From: Phenylobacterium sp.
Lineage (GTDB): Bacteria; Pseudomonadota; Alphaproteobacteria; Caulobacterales; Caulobacteraceae
Reading direction: 5' to 3'
DNA length: 64,000 nucleotides
Assembly (NCBI GenBank): GCA_017991675.1
Contig: JAGOQB010000010.1
Coordinates: forward strand, 18,344 to 82,343
Positions 35,295-44,048 of the stretch are shown here, in pieces. Position 1 is the first letter of the stretch. Every line of letters starts with the position of its first letter. The translations under genes and the position numbers were made by a program. The notes beneath the pieces were generated by a model. That model made no database searches and was not told where the DNA came from. It was given only the letters and a program-made list of their open reading frames with translations.

Positions 35295-35363
35295 GGCTCG
35301 TAGCCGACATTCGGAGAGTCTACTTCGCGGCTGGCGCTGGAACCTATATCCAGTACGACTTCC
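35295..35363 (+). repeat. Dispersed repeat, copy 2
   Basis: Directly adjacent to copy 1 and in the same orientation, with GCGCTGGAACCTA at 35334-35346 followed by TATCCAGTACGAC. The tandem arrangement suggests a small duplicated unit. Confidence 0.55.
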
Positions 35364-35447
35364 TCTCGAATCTTCACTGACGTTGGAACAGTCAGGATTC
35401 GGACGTCCACGCTGACGGCCAGGATGACGACAGGGGTAGAATGGACG

Positions 35448-35552
35448 CTGAAGCCGGGTGACGGGCAGGCCGGGGCGCAGCACCAGGGTGGGCTGCACAT
35501 CGAGTTGACGGCGCACCAGTTGTTGGCCGGTCTGGTTCACGGTGTTCTGCAC
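35448..35552 (-). pseudogene. trbI: Fragment of conjugal transfer gene trbI
   Basis: The minus-strand frame contains NTVNQTGQQLVRRQLDVQPT followed by LVLRPGLPV. This matches the C-terminal end of TrbI/VirB10 proteins, which form the type IV secretion channel that spans the envelope. Only about 33 residues are recognisable; the reading breaks before the normal C-terminus. It is a remnant of an integrative element next to tRNA-Gly. Confidence 0.65.
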
Positions 35553-35571
35553 GCTGCAGGAAGTCAGCTGT

Positions 35572-35775
35572 CTCGGCGCCGTCAGTGTGGTGGTGGACGA
35601 GGCTCAGGACGACCTCGGTCTTGGCGTCAGTCTTCAGCCCCTTCAGCGGCAAGAAGCGGGCCTCGTCGTCGCGTTGGCGCGGAACCGGCATATGCACGAA
35701 GTTGAGCGGACGTTTGAGGCCGGCCACTACCGCGTTGACCACGGTGACAATGTTCAGCGTGTCTTTCGGCTCCAT
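35572..35775 (-). pseudogene. Fragment of a MetE-like (cobalamin-independent methionine synthase family) gene
   Basis: The minus-strand frame has NIVTVVNAVVAGLKRPLNFV, then HMPVPRQRDDEARFLPL and EVVLSLVHHHTDG, characteristic of the UROD/MetE-like family of unknown role (typical form HMPVPRDRDDDAYFAPL). Only about 68 residues remain, and similarity stops where the trbI fragment begins, so this is a junction of two broken genes. Confidence 0.55.
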
Positions 35776-35839
35776 GGCTTTTTCGTCTCACCCGGCCGCG
35801 CGCGGCGGCTGCGGCGCGGGGAAGCGATAGTGGTTGCAA

Positions 35840-35849
35840 TGAACGTTCA
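35840..35849. promoter_or_regulatory. Palindrome TGAACGTTCA upstream of the nitronate monooxygenase
   Basis: A perfect 10-bp palindrome within AATGAACGTTCACTCA, 136 bases before the ATG at 35986. The form is common for TetR-family operators. The spacing differs from the 15-bp palindrome of the catabolic region, so it probably has another binding protein. Confidence 0.4.
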
Positions 35850-35985
35850 CTCACTGCCCGACCGGCGCGTCGCCTCACTGAAACTGAAGGCCCACTGAAT
35901 TTATCTAAGATTGACTGCACTAGGCTTTCTGTGGGCGATCGGCTAGGGCGCATTCCGCAACGGAAGGCGAACAGGGAGGAGCACC

Positions 35986-36969
35986 ATGATCAAAACCCGC
36001 ATCACCGAGATGTTCGGTGTCGAGACGCCGCTCGTCATGGGAGGCATGACCGGGGTCGGCTATGCGCCACTGGTGGCCGCCGTAGCCAACGCCGGCGCGC
36101 TTGGCTTCATCACCGCGCACCATTCGCCGACTGCCGACGCGCTGTGGGACGAGATCAAGCGCTGCAAGGAACTGACCGACAAGCCGTTCGGGATCAATCT
36201 GACCTTGCTGCCGTCGCTCAACCCGATCCCCTACGACGAGTACCGCCTGGCGATCATCGAGTCCGGCATCAAGATCGTCGAGACCGCCGGCCGAAATCCG
36301 ACCGACCACCTGCCGGCCTTCAAGGAGGCGGGGGTTAAGGTGATCCACAAGTGCACCTCGGTGCGCCACGCCCTCACCGCCGCCAAACACGGCGTGGACG
36401 TCATCTCGATCGACGGCTTCGAGTGCGCCGGCCACCCCGGCGAGGACGACGTCGGCCTGGTGGTGCTGCTGCCGGCGACGGTCGACGCGGTCGATATCCC
36501 GGTCATCGCCTCGGGCGGCATGGCCGACGGCCGCAGCCTGGCCGCGGCCCTGGCCTTGGGCGCCGAAGGCGTCAACATGGGCACGCGTTTCATGGCCACG
36601 CAGGAATGCGCCATCCATGAGAATGTGAAGAAGAAGATCGTCGAGAATACTGAGCGCGACACGCTGCTGACCAATCGCACGCTGCGCAACACCAGCCGGG
36701 TGGCGCGCAACGCGGTGTCCGAGGAGGTCGTGCGCATCCAGCAAGACCCGACCAAGACGATCGAGGACGTCCGCCACCTGGTAGCCGGGGTCCGCGGCCG
36801 GACCAATGTCATGGGCAAGGGCGACACCGACGACGGCATCTGGACCGTCGGCCAGAGCCAGGGCCTGATCCACGACATCCCGACCTGCGCGGAGGTGGTG
36901 AGCAACATCATGCGCCAGGCCGAGAACGTCCTCGATCGCGGCGTGCGCCGCATCCGGCACGACGCATAA
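35986..36969 (+). CDS. Nitronate monooxygenase family flavoprotein
   Basis: 327 aa with a strong GGGAGGAG ribosome site. The FMN-binding TIM barrel of the NMO/2-nitropropane dioxygenase family is clear: TPLVMGGMTGVGYAPLVAAV, FGINLTLLPS, KVIHKCTSVRHA, DGFECAGHPGEDD with the conserved His, PVIASGGMADGRSLAAAL and GAEGVNMGTRFMAT. Many such proteins in catabolic clusters are not real nitronate oxidases but reductases or oxidases of unsaturated acids. It shares an operon with the following enoyl-CoA hydratase, 56 bases away, and both lie between copies of a dispersed repeat. Confidence 0.85.
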   Translation: MIKTRITEMFGVETPLVMGGMTGVGYAPLVAAVANAGALGFITAHHSPTADALWDEIKRCKELTDKPFGINLTLLPSLNPIPYDEYRLAIIESGIKIVETAGRNPTDHLPAFKEAGVKVIHKCTSVRHALTAAKHGVDVISIDGFECAGHPGEDDVGLVVLLPATVDAVDIPVIASGGMADGRSLAAALALGAEGVNMGTRFMATQECAIHENVKKKIVENTERDTLLTNRTLRNTSRVARNAVSEEVVRIQQDPTKTIEDVRHLVAGVRGRTNVMGKGDTDDGIWTVGQSQGLIHDIPTCAEVVSNIMRQAENVLDRGVRRIRHDA

Positions 36970-37025
36970 CTCAACACTCACTCATGGCCTGCGCCTGGAG
37001 ACGACGGCGCGCCGCGGGAGACGAC

Positions 37026-37820
37026 ATGTCCAAAGTCATTGAGGTGTCCGACAAAGGGCACGTGCGGACGATCCGGCTGAACCGGCCGGAAAAGAAGAAC
37101 GCCCTCAGCGAGGAGCTGGCCTGGGGCGTCGTCGCGGCCGTCGATGCGGCGGCGATCGACGACAACGTCTGGGTGGTGGCGATCACCGGTTCTGGCGACG
37201 CTTTCAGCGCAGGCCTCGATCTCTCGGGTTCCGAGCCCTACTCGCCCTATCCGGCGATGACCACTCAACTGGACGACATAAGTTGGGTCGGCCAGTTCGT
37301 GCTCGCGATCCGCAAGCGCTGCGACAAGCCGGTGGTCGGCGGGATCAACGGGGTGGCGGTCGGCGCCGGACTCGGCCTGGCTATGGCCACGGACGTCCGC
37401 ATCGTCGCCTCGAGCGCCCGTCTGATGGCGGGCTACACCCGAATCGGAGGCTCGCCGGATGCGGGTCTCACCATCACCTTGCCGCAGGCCATGGGCTACG
37501 AGAAGGCGATGCGGTTCATGATGGAGAACCGCACCCTCGTCGGGCAAGAAGCGGTCGACTGGGGTATGGCCGGCGAGGTCGTAGACGACAGCGCCTTCAC
37601 AGAACGCCTGGCGGCCTACTGCGATCAACTCTGCGAGTGGTCGCCTATCACCCTGCGCCTGCTGAAGCGAGGCATCGCCAAGTCCTACGAGAACTCGGAC
37701 ATGGAGCAGCAGCTTCGCTACGAGCTCTCAAACATCTCCAGGGCCTTCGATAGCAAGGACGGACAGGAAGCCCGCCGCGCCTTCCTGGAGAAGCGCAAGC
37801 CGGTGTTCACCGGCGCCTGA
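37026..37820 (+). CDS. Enoyl-CoA hydratase/isomerase family protein
   Basis: 264 aa from ATG 37026 (GGGAG upstream). Crotonase fold: LNRPEKKNALSEEL, oxyanion-hole AFSAGLDLSG, GGINGVAVGAGLGLAMATD and GYTRIGGSPDAGLTITLP. The two glutamates of classical hydratases are replaced (Gly in AGLGLA; none before IGGSPDAG), while the Asp in SPDAG matches the PaaG-type isomerases. It may therefore shift a double bond rather than add water. Downstream of the nitronate monooxygenase gene. Confidence 0.82.
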   Translation: MSKVIEVSDKGHVRTIRLNRPEKKNALSEELAWGVVAAVDAAAIDDNVWVVAITGSGDAFSAGLDLSGSEPYSPYPAMTTQLDDISWVGQFVLAIRKRCDKPVVGGINGVAVGAGLGLAMATDVRIVASSARLMAGYTRIGGSPDAGLTITLPQAMGYEKAMRFMMENRTLVGQEAVDWGMAGEVVDDSAFTERLAAYCDQLCEWSPITLRLLKRGIAKSYENSDMEQQLRYELSNISRAFDSKDGQEARRAFLEKRKPVFTGA

Positions 37821-37871
37821 CCTGGCGCCGATGGACGAGACCGCGTCGACGGCCTCGTCCACGAGGTTCAA

Positions 37872-37928
37872 TGCGACGTCCGCTCTTCGGGCAGCGCTGG
37901 AACCTATACCCAGTGCGTCCGCATCGGG
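37872..37928 (+). repeat. Dispersed repeat, copy 3
   Basis: GCGCTGGAACCTA at 37894-37906, followed by TACCCAGTGCGTCCGCAT, which joins features of copies 1 and 2. It lies just after the enoyl-CoA hydratase gene, so the two-gene cassette is bracketed by directly repeated copies. Confidence 0.55.
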
Positions 37929-38133
37929 CGCCAAGCGGCCATTTCTGAAGTACGTTTCTAGGCGATAACCGCGGCCGAGGAGTGTCGTCGGCGCAGGGAT
38001 GTCCTAGGGCGCATTTTTCAGTGAGCGGCCGGGTGTCGCGCTCGCTAGGGGCGATGGTTCTGGAAAAATAACATATAAATCAATTTCTTGGTGCCTATTT
38101 TCGAAAGCGGGGCGAGGTTGCCGAATGCGCTTG

Positions 38134-38148
38134 TCGAATGGCATTCGA
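38134..38148. promoter_or_regulatory. Catabolic operator site A
   Basis: TCGAATGGCATTCGA, a perfect 7+1+7 palindrome preceded by CTTG, 86 bases before the receptor's signal-peptide ATG at 38234. It differs from the consensus TCGAACGnCGTTCGA by one symmetric pair. Confidence 0.65.
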
Positions 38149-38233
38149 AAATTCTCCATCGCTTCTACAGAGCTGCGCGCGCTGGGCGACGCAGGCTGAT
38201 CGAGCCCGGCGAAGACCGGCGATGGAGGGGGCG

Positions 38234-38335
38234 ATGTCGAAGTCCACGTACCTGATGGGCGCGGCCGTGGCGTTAGTTATTGCGCGCCGGCCTGGGCGCA
38301 ATCACCCCCTGAGGGGACGTTCATTGAGGAATTGA
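38234..38335 (+). pseudogene. Signal-peptide start of the TonB receptor, out of frame with the body
   Basis: ATG 38234 with GGAGGGGG upstream encodes MSKSTYLMGAAVALVI, a classic signal-peptide start, but the frame then runs to a stop at 38335. The continuation expected for a receptor (CAPAWAQ, then EELIVTAQKREES) is read in the neighbouring frame from about 38282. One missing base near 38275-38285 would join them. Confidence 0.75.
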
Positions 38336-40941
38336 TCGTCACGGCGCAGAAGCGCGAGGAGTCCATGCAGGACGTCCCGATCGCGGTCTCCGCCTTCGGT
38401 GAGAAGGCGCTGAAGGCGCAGGGGCTCGATGGCCCTAAGGACCTCGTACTGTCCGTTCCAAACGTTTCGTTCCAGCGGCGCGCAACCGACGCCAACTTCC
38501 AGATCCGCGGCATCGGAACCCAAGCAGCCACCCTAGGCGGTGAGAATGGGGTCGGCATCCACGTCAACAACGCGCCACTTACAACCAGCTTAATTGCCGA
38601 GGCCGAGTTCTACGATATGGAACGGGTCGAGGTTCTTCGGGGGCCGCAAGGGACCCTTTATGGACGGAACGCGACGGGCGGCGTCGTCAACCTGATCACC
38701 AACAAGCCCTCTGACCAAAGGTCCGGTTCGGTCACGGCCGAGTTTGGGAACTACGATACCCGAAAGCTCACCGGATACGTGAACCTGCCCCTGGGCGACA
38801 TGGTCGACCTCAGGGTCGCCGGGTTCGGGCTGCAGCGTGAAGGCTACAGCCTGAACACCCTAAATGGGGCGCGCGTCGATAGCCGCAAGATCTGGGCGGG
38901 TCGCGTCACCGGGGCGTTCCGCCCGACCGAAAATTTCGTCGCGACACTGATGTGGGACGGATTCTCCGAGGACGATACACGCGGCGCCAGGAAGAACCTC
39001 TGCGTTAAAGATGTCGGCCGGACGGAAGTCCTGGGCGTGCCCACGGGAGATGCGCAGGCGGTTTTAACCCAGGGCTGTCTGCCGTCGAGCGTCTATGCTG
39101 ACAACGTCTATGGCTCGACCAACTCGCTCGCGACTTTCTCGGGGATCGTGGGGCGATTAGGGGGCTTGCAGCCTGTTGACTCCTTCGCCGGTAAGCAGGT
39201 TTCGCGGAACCTTCGGGAGACCGAGTTGGTCGGGAGGCCTATCTATCGCCCCCGGGTGGATCTCTATCAGCTCAATCTGGAGTGGAGTCCGACCGACGCA
39301 CTGAAGGCCACGTCTCTCACGAGCTACAACGAGAACGAGCTCTATACACGGGAGGATTACACCGGCGGCTACCCGTCCGTCGCGTTCCCCAACTCGCCTC
39401 TGGCGCCGACGGGAACTCTTACCGATACGCAGTTTGGGACCACTGACCGATTGCAGGCGATCTATGGGGCCACTGGCCACTCCACCCAGTGGACTCAGGA
39501 ACTGCGGCTGCAGTCGAATTTCGAAGGGCCGATCAACTTCAACGTTGGCGGCATCTACGTGCGATACCAGGCGGACTATAAGAGCTATGTGGCCTCGAAT
39601 GTGGCCAACGCCTTGACGCCTGTCCTGGTGCCGGACGCCTATGTTGATACGCTGCCGGAGCCCGACTACACGGGCCACAACTACTTTTTCAGCCAGGAGG
39701 CCTATCGGCTGACCTCGAAGGCCGCGTTCGGCGAGGTCTACTGGACGCCCACTGAAAGCCTGCGTTTTACCCTTGGCCTTCGCTATACGGATGATCAGAA
39801 GAAGTCCGTGGGCTCCGGATCCACCCTGTTCGAGCCGGGGCGGGGGCCAATCTTCGACCCTGAGCAGCGAGTCGGATTCAAGGAGACCACGGGGCGCCTG
39901 AACGTTGACTGGAGCCCCACACTGAGCTTCACGGACAGCACGCTCGTCTATGCGTCATTGGCGAGGGGCTACAAGGCTGGCGGGTTCAACCCCCCGGGGG
40001 TCGTCAGCCTGGGCCTAAACCCGTCCTACGACCCGGAATTCGTCAACGCCATCGAGGTGGGCACCAAGAACACGCTGCTCGATGGGCGGTTGCTGCTGAA
40101 TATCACTGCCTTCCACTACAAGTATGAGGGCTACCAGATGGCGCGGCCCGTGAACCGCAGCTTGTTCAACGAGAACGTAGACGCCACGATCAAGGGCCTT
40201 GAGGTCGAGACCATCTTCGAACCCGTGAAGGGCCTGAGATTCAACGCGAATCTCGGCCTCCTCGATAGCAAAATTGAGAAAGGCGAGGTGGTCGACACGT
40301 TCAATCGTACCCGCGACGACCCCCGCTATGTCTATATCAGTTCGCTCTCAGGCGGCTGCATCCTCAATGCCCAGGGCCTAGCGAACCTGCTGGCGACGCC
40401 GTCGGGACCCGGCGTCGTGGAAGCTACGGCGTGCACCGGGCCTGCCGACATGGCGAATGTGCTTTCCGCGGTGGGGGCTTCGCCTGAAGCGGCTGCATCC
40501 CTTGCGGCTGGCGTCTACACCTATGGTCCGGGGGTTTCCCTGTTCTCGAATGGAGCAGGTGAAGGGTTGATCCAGAGCCTTCCGGGCAACCAATTGCCTA
40601 ACGCCCCGAAGATGACGGCTTCGCTTGGTGCGCAATACCGCTGGCAGGTCAGTGATGATTGGGAAGCGACCGTCCGCGGGGACTTCTATTGGCAGGACGA
40701 GAGCTACGCCCGGTACAACAACGCCTGGTTCGATCGGATCCATGCCTGGAGCAACGTCAACGCGATGATTTCGGTAGAGAACGTCGAAGCCCAGGTCACA
40801 ATCCAGCTCTATGTGAAGAACGCCCTCAATGAGGATACCATCGTAGGTGTGGAAATCGCCGATGAGAACCTGGGGGCGATCCGGCAGCCGGCCCTCCTGG
40901 ATCCCCGAACCTACGGCATCTCGATAACCAAGAGCTTTTAG
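38332..40941 (+). CDS. TonB-dependent receptor, body separated from its signal peptide by a frameshift
   Basis: 869 aa if read from the TTG at 38332. TonB box IVTAQKREES, plug with MERVEVLRGPQGTLYGRNAT, then a long beta-barrel ending TYGISITKSF with terminal Phe. The family is the CirA/FecA-like group used by Caulobacterales and sphingomonads for organic nutrients. Without the upstream signal peptide the protein could not reach the outer membrane, so the gene is either inactive, frameshifted in translation, or affected by a sequence error. An operator-like palindrome precedes it, and it is the first unit of the catabolic region, so it may import the growth substrate. Confidence 0.85.
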   Translation: MIVTAQKREESMQDVPIAVSAFGEKALKAQGLDGPKDLVLSVPNVSFQRRATDANFQIRGIGTQAATLGGENGVGIHVNNAPLTTSLIAEAEFYDMERVEVLRGPQGTLYGRNATGGVVNLITNKPSDQRSGSVTAEFGNYDTRKLTGYVNLPLGDMVDLRVAGFGLQREGYSLNTLNGARVDSRKIWAGRVTGAFRPTENFVATLMWDGFSEDDTRGARKNLCVKDVGRTEVLGVPTGDAQAVLTQGCLPSSVYADNVYGSTNSLATFSGIVGRLGGLQPVDSFAGKQVSRNLRETELVGRPIYRPRVDLYQLNLEWSPTDALKATSLTSYNENELYTREDYTGGYPSVAFPNSPLAPTGTLTDTQFGTTDRLQAIYGATGHSTQWTQELRLQSNFEGPINFNVGGIYVRYQADYKSYVASNVANALTPVLVPDAYVDTLPEPDYTGHNYFFSQEAYRLTSKAAFGEVYWTPTESLRFTLGLRYTDDQKKSVGSGSTLFEPGRGPIFDPEQRVGFKETTGRLNVDWSPTLSFTDSTLVYASLARGYKAGGFNPPGVVSLGLNPSYDPEFVNAIEVGTKNTLLDGRLLLNITAFHYKYEGYQMARPVNRSLFNENVDATIKGLEVETIFEPVKGLRFNANLGLLDSKIEKGEVVDTFNRTRDDPRYVYISSLSGGCILNAQGLANLLATPSGPGVVEATACTGPADMANVLSAVGASPEAAASLAAGVYTYGPGVSLFSNGAGEGLIQSLPGNQLPNAPKMTASLGAQYRWQVSDDWEATVRGDFYWQDESYARYNNAWFDRIHAWSNVNAMISVENVEAQVTIQLYVKNALNEDTIVGVEIADENLGAIRQPALLDPRTYGISITKSF

Positions 40942-41374
40942 TGCGTGCTTGCACCGCGTCTCGAGGTGTGGGCCTTGAGACGCGGTGTTGGTCCGGCGCC
41001 TTTCGCGCACACGGGCCATGACGTCTCCGGTTGACGGCCGCGCTGAATGTCCTCGCTGTCTCCCTCAGGCCACCTAGCCCCGGGCCATCCCCGGGGCGTT
41101 TTTCGGCTGCAACAGGGCGTCGCTAGCTCCGACCCCAGCAAGACTCCATGTCGAATTTGGCGACCTCTAGCAGGTGCGACTATCCCGCCGGCCGCCCGTC
41201 TAGGCGTGTATAGCAGGGAGTTCCGGCGGCGCGAGGTCGCTCCACCTTCAGCCCTCGGCGACTGATGACGACGCCAGAGCGCGGGACTGTTTCCGCAGGC
41301 GCCAAGGGCAGGGCCGCCGGGCCAGGCGGGTTAGCGCCGGACGGCCAGGCAGCACAGTGACCGGGGTTCCAACC
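40942..41374. other. Intergenic region after the TonB receptor
   Basis: 433 bases between convergent genes. Apart from the terminator at 41077-41103 I see no gene or repeat. Confidence 0.5.
41077..41103 (+). terminator. Terminator downstream of the TonB receptor
   Basis: A perfect 8-bp stem, GCCCCGGG with CCCGGGGC around a five-base loop, followed by GTTTTT. It lies 136 bases after the receptor stop. Confidence 0.75.
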
Positions 41375-41884
41375 TTAGCGAACGTCCGCCGGGCGTTCGG
41401 TGACAACACCCACGGCGAGGGCCATGACGACCAGCTCGCCGTTCTGGTCGCGATACTCGGTAATACTCTCCGAGAACTTCAACCTGCCTCCCCGCTTGCT
41501 CTCGCGTTCCCATGAGTCGCCAGCTCTCGTGGTGACGGACAGCACGTCGCCGGGGCGCACGTGGCGATAGTATTCGTAGTGCTGTTCGGCGTGGAGACCC
41601 CCGCTATCGCTGCTACCGTCGCCCTTGGCCTCAGTGTCCTTGTGCGGTGGCGTACCGGTCGGATTCCGACCCGAACCGAACCAGGGGCGGCTAGGCTTGG
41701 GGCGTAGGAAATAGTCTGGATCGAACTGTGCGCTTGCCTCGACGAAGGTCGGCGGGGCGATGATTCCGCCAGCTTCCGTGCTCGCTGCCGATTGGGGGTC
41801 GCAATAGACCGGATTCTCGTCGCCGACTGAGCGGGCGAACATCAGGATGTGACTGAACTCTACAGGGAAGGTATTGGCGGCCAT
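41375..41884 (-). CDS. FAS1-like/MaoC hot-dog protein lacking the catalytic His
   Basis: 169 aa. The N-terminal hot-dog half resembles FAS1-like dehydratase subunits: EFSHILMFARSVGDENPVYCD, IAPPTFVEASAQFDPDY, and later QHYEYYRHVRPGDVLSVTTRAGDSWERESKRGG. In active hydratases the block reads D-x4-H (as GDYNPLH in the protein at 51771); here it is GDENPVY, so the His is missing. In steroid degradation such inactive subunits pair with an active MaoC partner, and the gene at 51771 is a candidate. A degenerate operator site lies 74 bases upstream. Confidence 0.75.
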   Translation of the reverse strand: MAANTFPVEFSHILMFARSVGDENPVYCDPQSAASTEAGGIIAPPTFVEASAQFDPDYFLRPKPSRPWFGSGRNPTGTPPHKDTEAKGDGSSDSGGLHAEQHYEYYRHVRPGDVLSVTTRAGDSWERESKRGGRLKFSESITEYRDQNGELVVMALAVGVVTERPADVR

Positions 41885-41957
41885 GGGTTCCTCTCGAGGA
41901 TGCGCCGCCGGCGTCGGTGACGCACTCGACCCGCATCCTGGCTCAAGGACAACCGGC

Positions 41958-41972
41958 TCGATGCACGTTCGG
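41958..41972 (-). promoter_or_regulatory. Catabolic operator site H (degenerate)
   Basis: On the minus strand it reads CCGAACGTGCATCGA, preceded by CTTG. It matches 10 of 14 consensus positions and stands 74 bases before the hot-dog gene start at 41884. It is the weakest of the set. Confidence 0.35.
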
Positions 41973-42234
41973 CAAGGAGGTCGAGGTGGCGCAGCCGAGA
42001 GTGCAGGCTGGCAGCAGCCTTATCCCACTCGGAGCGGCTCGCGCGCTTGTTGCCGGGCTGCGTGACCTACTCGATGTCGCCACTCCTCGCGACCGGCGAA
42101 GAAGACGGACGCTGCATCCGCCGCCTGTGCTGACAGCGTCTTTTGCTGATCAGCTCAACTCCATGCGCCTCTGGGGTCTCGACGACTTTGGTCCGGGTCA
42201 CGAGGTTTTTCCGGACGGTAAGTAATCCATCTGT

Positions 42235-42249
42235 TCGAACGATATTCGA
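42235..42249. promoter_or_regulatory. Catabolic operator site B
   Basis: TCGAACGATATTCGA, 12 of 14 consensus positions with both outer arms (TCGAA/TTCGA) perfect. It is 300 bases before the monooxygenase ATG. Confidence 0.55.
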
Positions 42250-42548
42250 CGATCCTCACTGTTGCGGTTGATCGAAGGGACGTGGATGACGCCGCAGCAA
42301 ATCAGCCGTGACGTGCGGTTCTTCGCGCGAGAGGGGCCCGTGCTTCTATCTGTTCGGAGCAGATCGATATGACGGGAGCGCGCGTACCGACTACGCCGTC
42401 GATGCTTGATGCCGACGTGCAGCGGCGGGCTGAAGTCCTGCGGCTTTTCCCAGTGTCGTGCCGCCTTCCTGAAACGCTGAGGGTATCAAGGCCGCGTTGG
42501 TCGAGCCGTCAGTGATCATTTGTTCCGTGGACGAGGGCCTTTGAACCC

Positions 42549-44048
42549 ATGAACCAAGTACTCGCGTCTCAAACAGACGCTGCTGCGGAAGTGCAGCATT
42601 TCGACGTTCTGATCGTCGGCGCCGGCATCGCGGGGATTGGCTCCGCCTACCACATGAAGACGCAGGCTCCGGACAAGACGTTCGCGGTCCTCGAAGCGAG
42701 GGATGGGTTCGGCGGGACCTGGCGCACGCACCGCTACCCGGGCGTGCGATCCGACAGCGATCTGCATACATTCGGCTATCGGTTCAAGGCGTGGCGCGGT
42801 GCGCCGATCGCGACGGCGCCGGAGATCCTCACTTACATGGGTGAGGTGATTGCCGAGAATGATCTCGCCCAGTTCATTCGTTATGACACCAGGATTCAGT
42901 CGGCGCGGTGGTCGAGCGTCGAGCGTCGGTGGACGGTTGAGACAATCAACATGCTGACCGGTCAGCGCCACGCGTTGACGACCGGCTTCCTTTGGATGTG
43001 CCAAGGCTACTACAAGCACGATCAGGGCTACACGCCTTCCTGGTCCGGGATGAGCGAGTTCCAGGGGCAGATCGTCCATCCGCAGACTTGGCCTGAGGAC
43101 CTCGACTACCGGGGTAAGCAAGTGGTTGTGATCGGCTCCGGTGCCACGGCAGCGACGTTGGTGCCGTCGCTCGCCGACAGGGTGGCGCACGTCACCATGT
43201 TGCAGCGCTCGCCGACCTATTTCACGCCGGGCGACAATCGAAACGAGCTCGCCGAGACCTTGCGCGAACTTGAGGTCGATCCTGCTTGGACGCACGAGAT
43301 CGTTCGACGGAGCATCCTGAGCAACGACGCAAAGATGACCCGGCGCACGCTGGAAAATCCAAACAAGGCTCGCGAAGAGCTACTTGGAGTGGTGCGCAAC
43401 ATTCTGGGCGAGGAGTATGTCGCCCAGCACTTCACGCCCAGCTATGCGCCGTGGCGCCAACGCGTCTGCTTTGTACCCAATGGCGATTTCTTCGAAGCAA
43501 TCAAGGCGGGTAAGGCCGCAGTCGTCACAGATGAGATCGAGAGCTTCACGAAGACCGGTATCCGCTTGAAATCCGGTGAGACGCTGGAGGCCGACATCGT
43601 CATAACCGCGACCGGCTTTGACCTTAGCGTCATGGGTGACATCGAGTTCTCGGTCGACAACGAGCCTCTCGATTTCGCCGACACGGTCACCTACCGCGGT
43701 ATGATGTTCACCGGCGTTCCGAACCTTGTTTGGGTGTTCGGATACTTTAGGGCGAGTTGGACGCTGCGGGCGGACCTCGTTGGCGACTTCGTGCCCCGCC
43801 TGCTCCGACACATGGACGCCAAGGGCATGGACCAGGTTGAACCGGTTCTCCGGCCAGAGGACGCCGACATGGCGCTTGAGCCGTGGATGGATCCAGAAAA
43901 CTTCAACCCCGGGTACCTCACGCGCAGCATGCATCTGATGCCGAAGAGCGGGGCTAAACCGGAATGGCGTCACACGCAGGACTACTGGTCCGAAAAGGAC
44001 GTGTTCCCCGCAATTGATCTAGATGGGCCCGAGTTCCTCTATCGATAA
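42549..44048 (+). CDS. Baeyer-Villiger-type flavin monooxygenase (EthA-like)
   Basis: 499 aa. FAD site VGAGIAGIG near residue 24, NADPH site VVIGSGATAATL near 195, and between them the Baeyer-Villiger fingerprint FxGxxxHxxxWP as FQGQIVHPQTWP (171-182). The EthA-like GFGGTWRTHRYPGVRSDSDLH and late ATGFDL are present. It should insert oxygen next to a ketone to form an ester or lactone, using NADPH and O2. In this cluster it may act on a cyclic or methyl ketone; the substrate is unknown. No close neighbour shares its strand, so it is probably a single-gene unit. Confidence 0.88.
   Translation: MNQVLASQTDAAAEVQHFDVLIVGAGIAGIGSAYHMKTQAPDKTFAVLEARDGFGGTWRTHRYPGVRSDSDLHTFGYRFKAWRGAPIATAPEILTYMGEVIAENDLAQFIRYDTRIQSARWSSVERRWTVETINMLTGQRHALTTGFLWMCQGYYKHDQGYTPSWSGMSEFQGQIVHPQTWPEDLDYRGKQVVVIGSGATAATLVPSLADRVAHVTMLQRSPTYFTPGDNRNELAETLRELEVDPAWTHEIVRRSILSNDAKMTRRTLENPNKAREELLGVVRNILGEEYVAQHFTPSYAPWRQRVCFVPNGDFFEAIKAGKAAVVTDEIESFTKTGIRLKSGETLEADIVITATGFDLSVMGDIEFSVDNEPLDFADTVTYRGMMFTGVPNLVWVFGYFRASWTLRADLVGDFVPRLLRHMDAKGMDQVEPVLRPEDADMALEPWMDPENFNPGYLTRSMHLMPKSGAKPEWRHTQDYWSEKDVFPAIDLDGPEFLYR

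Larger units (their letters stand above)
37821..38233. other. Intergenic region before the frameshifted TonB receptor
   Basis: 413 bases. It contains copy 3 of the dispersed repeat, an AT-rich patch at about 38055-38100 that may hold a promoter, and the perfect palindrome at 38134-38148. No gene is supported. Confidence 0.5.
41885..42548. other. Divergent intergenic region, hydratase subunit / monooxygenase
   Basis: 664 bases. It contains operator-like palindromes at 41958-41972 and 42235-42249. Short open frames are present, but none has a ribosome site or recognisable content; a degraded gene cannot be excluded. Confidence 0.45.

Noticed and set aside
41917-42225. 102-codon plus-strand frame between the hot-dog gene and the monooxygenase
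   Set aside because: No recognisable domain and no clear ribosome site; it covers one operator-like site. A gene remnant is possible but not supported.
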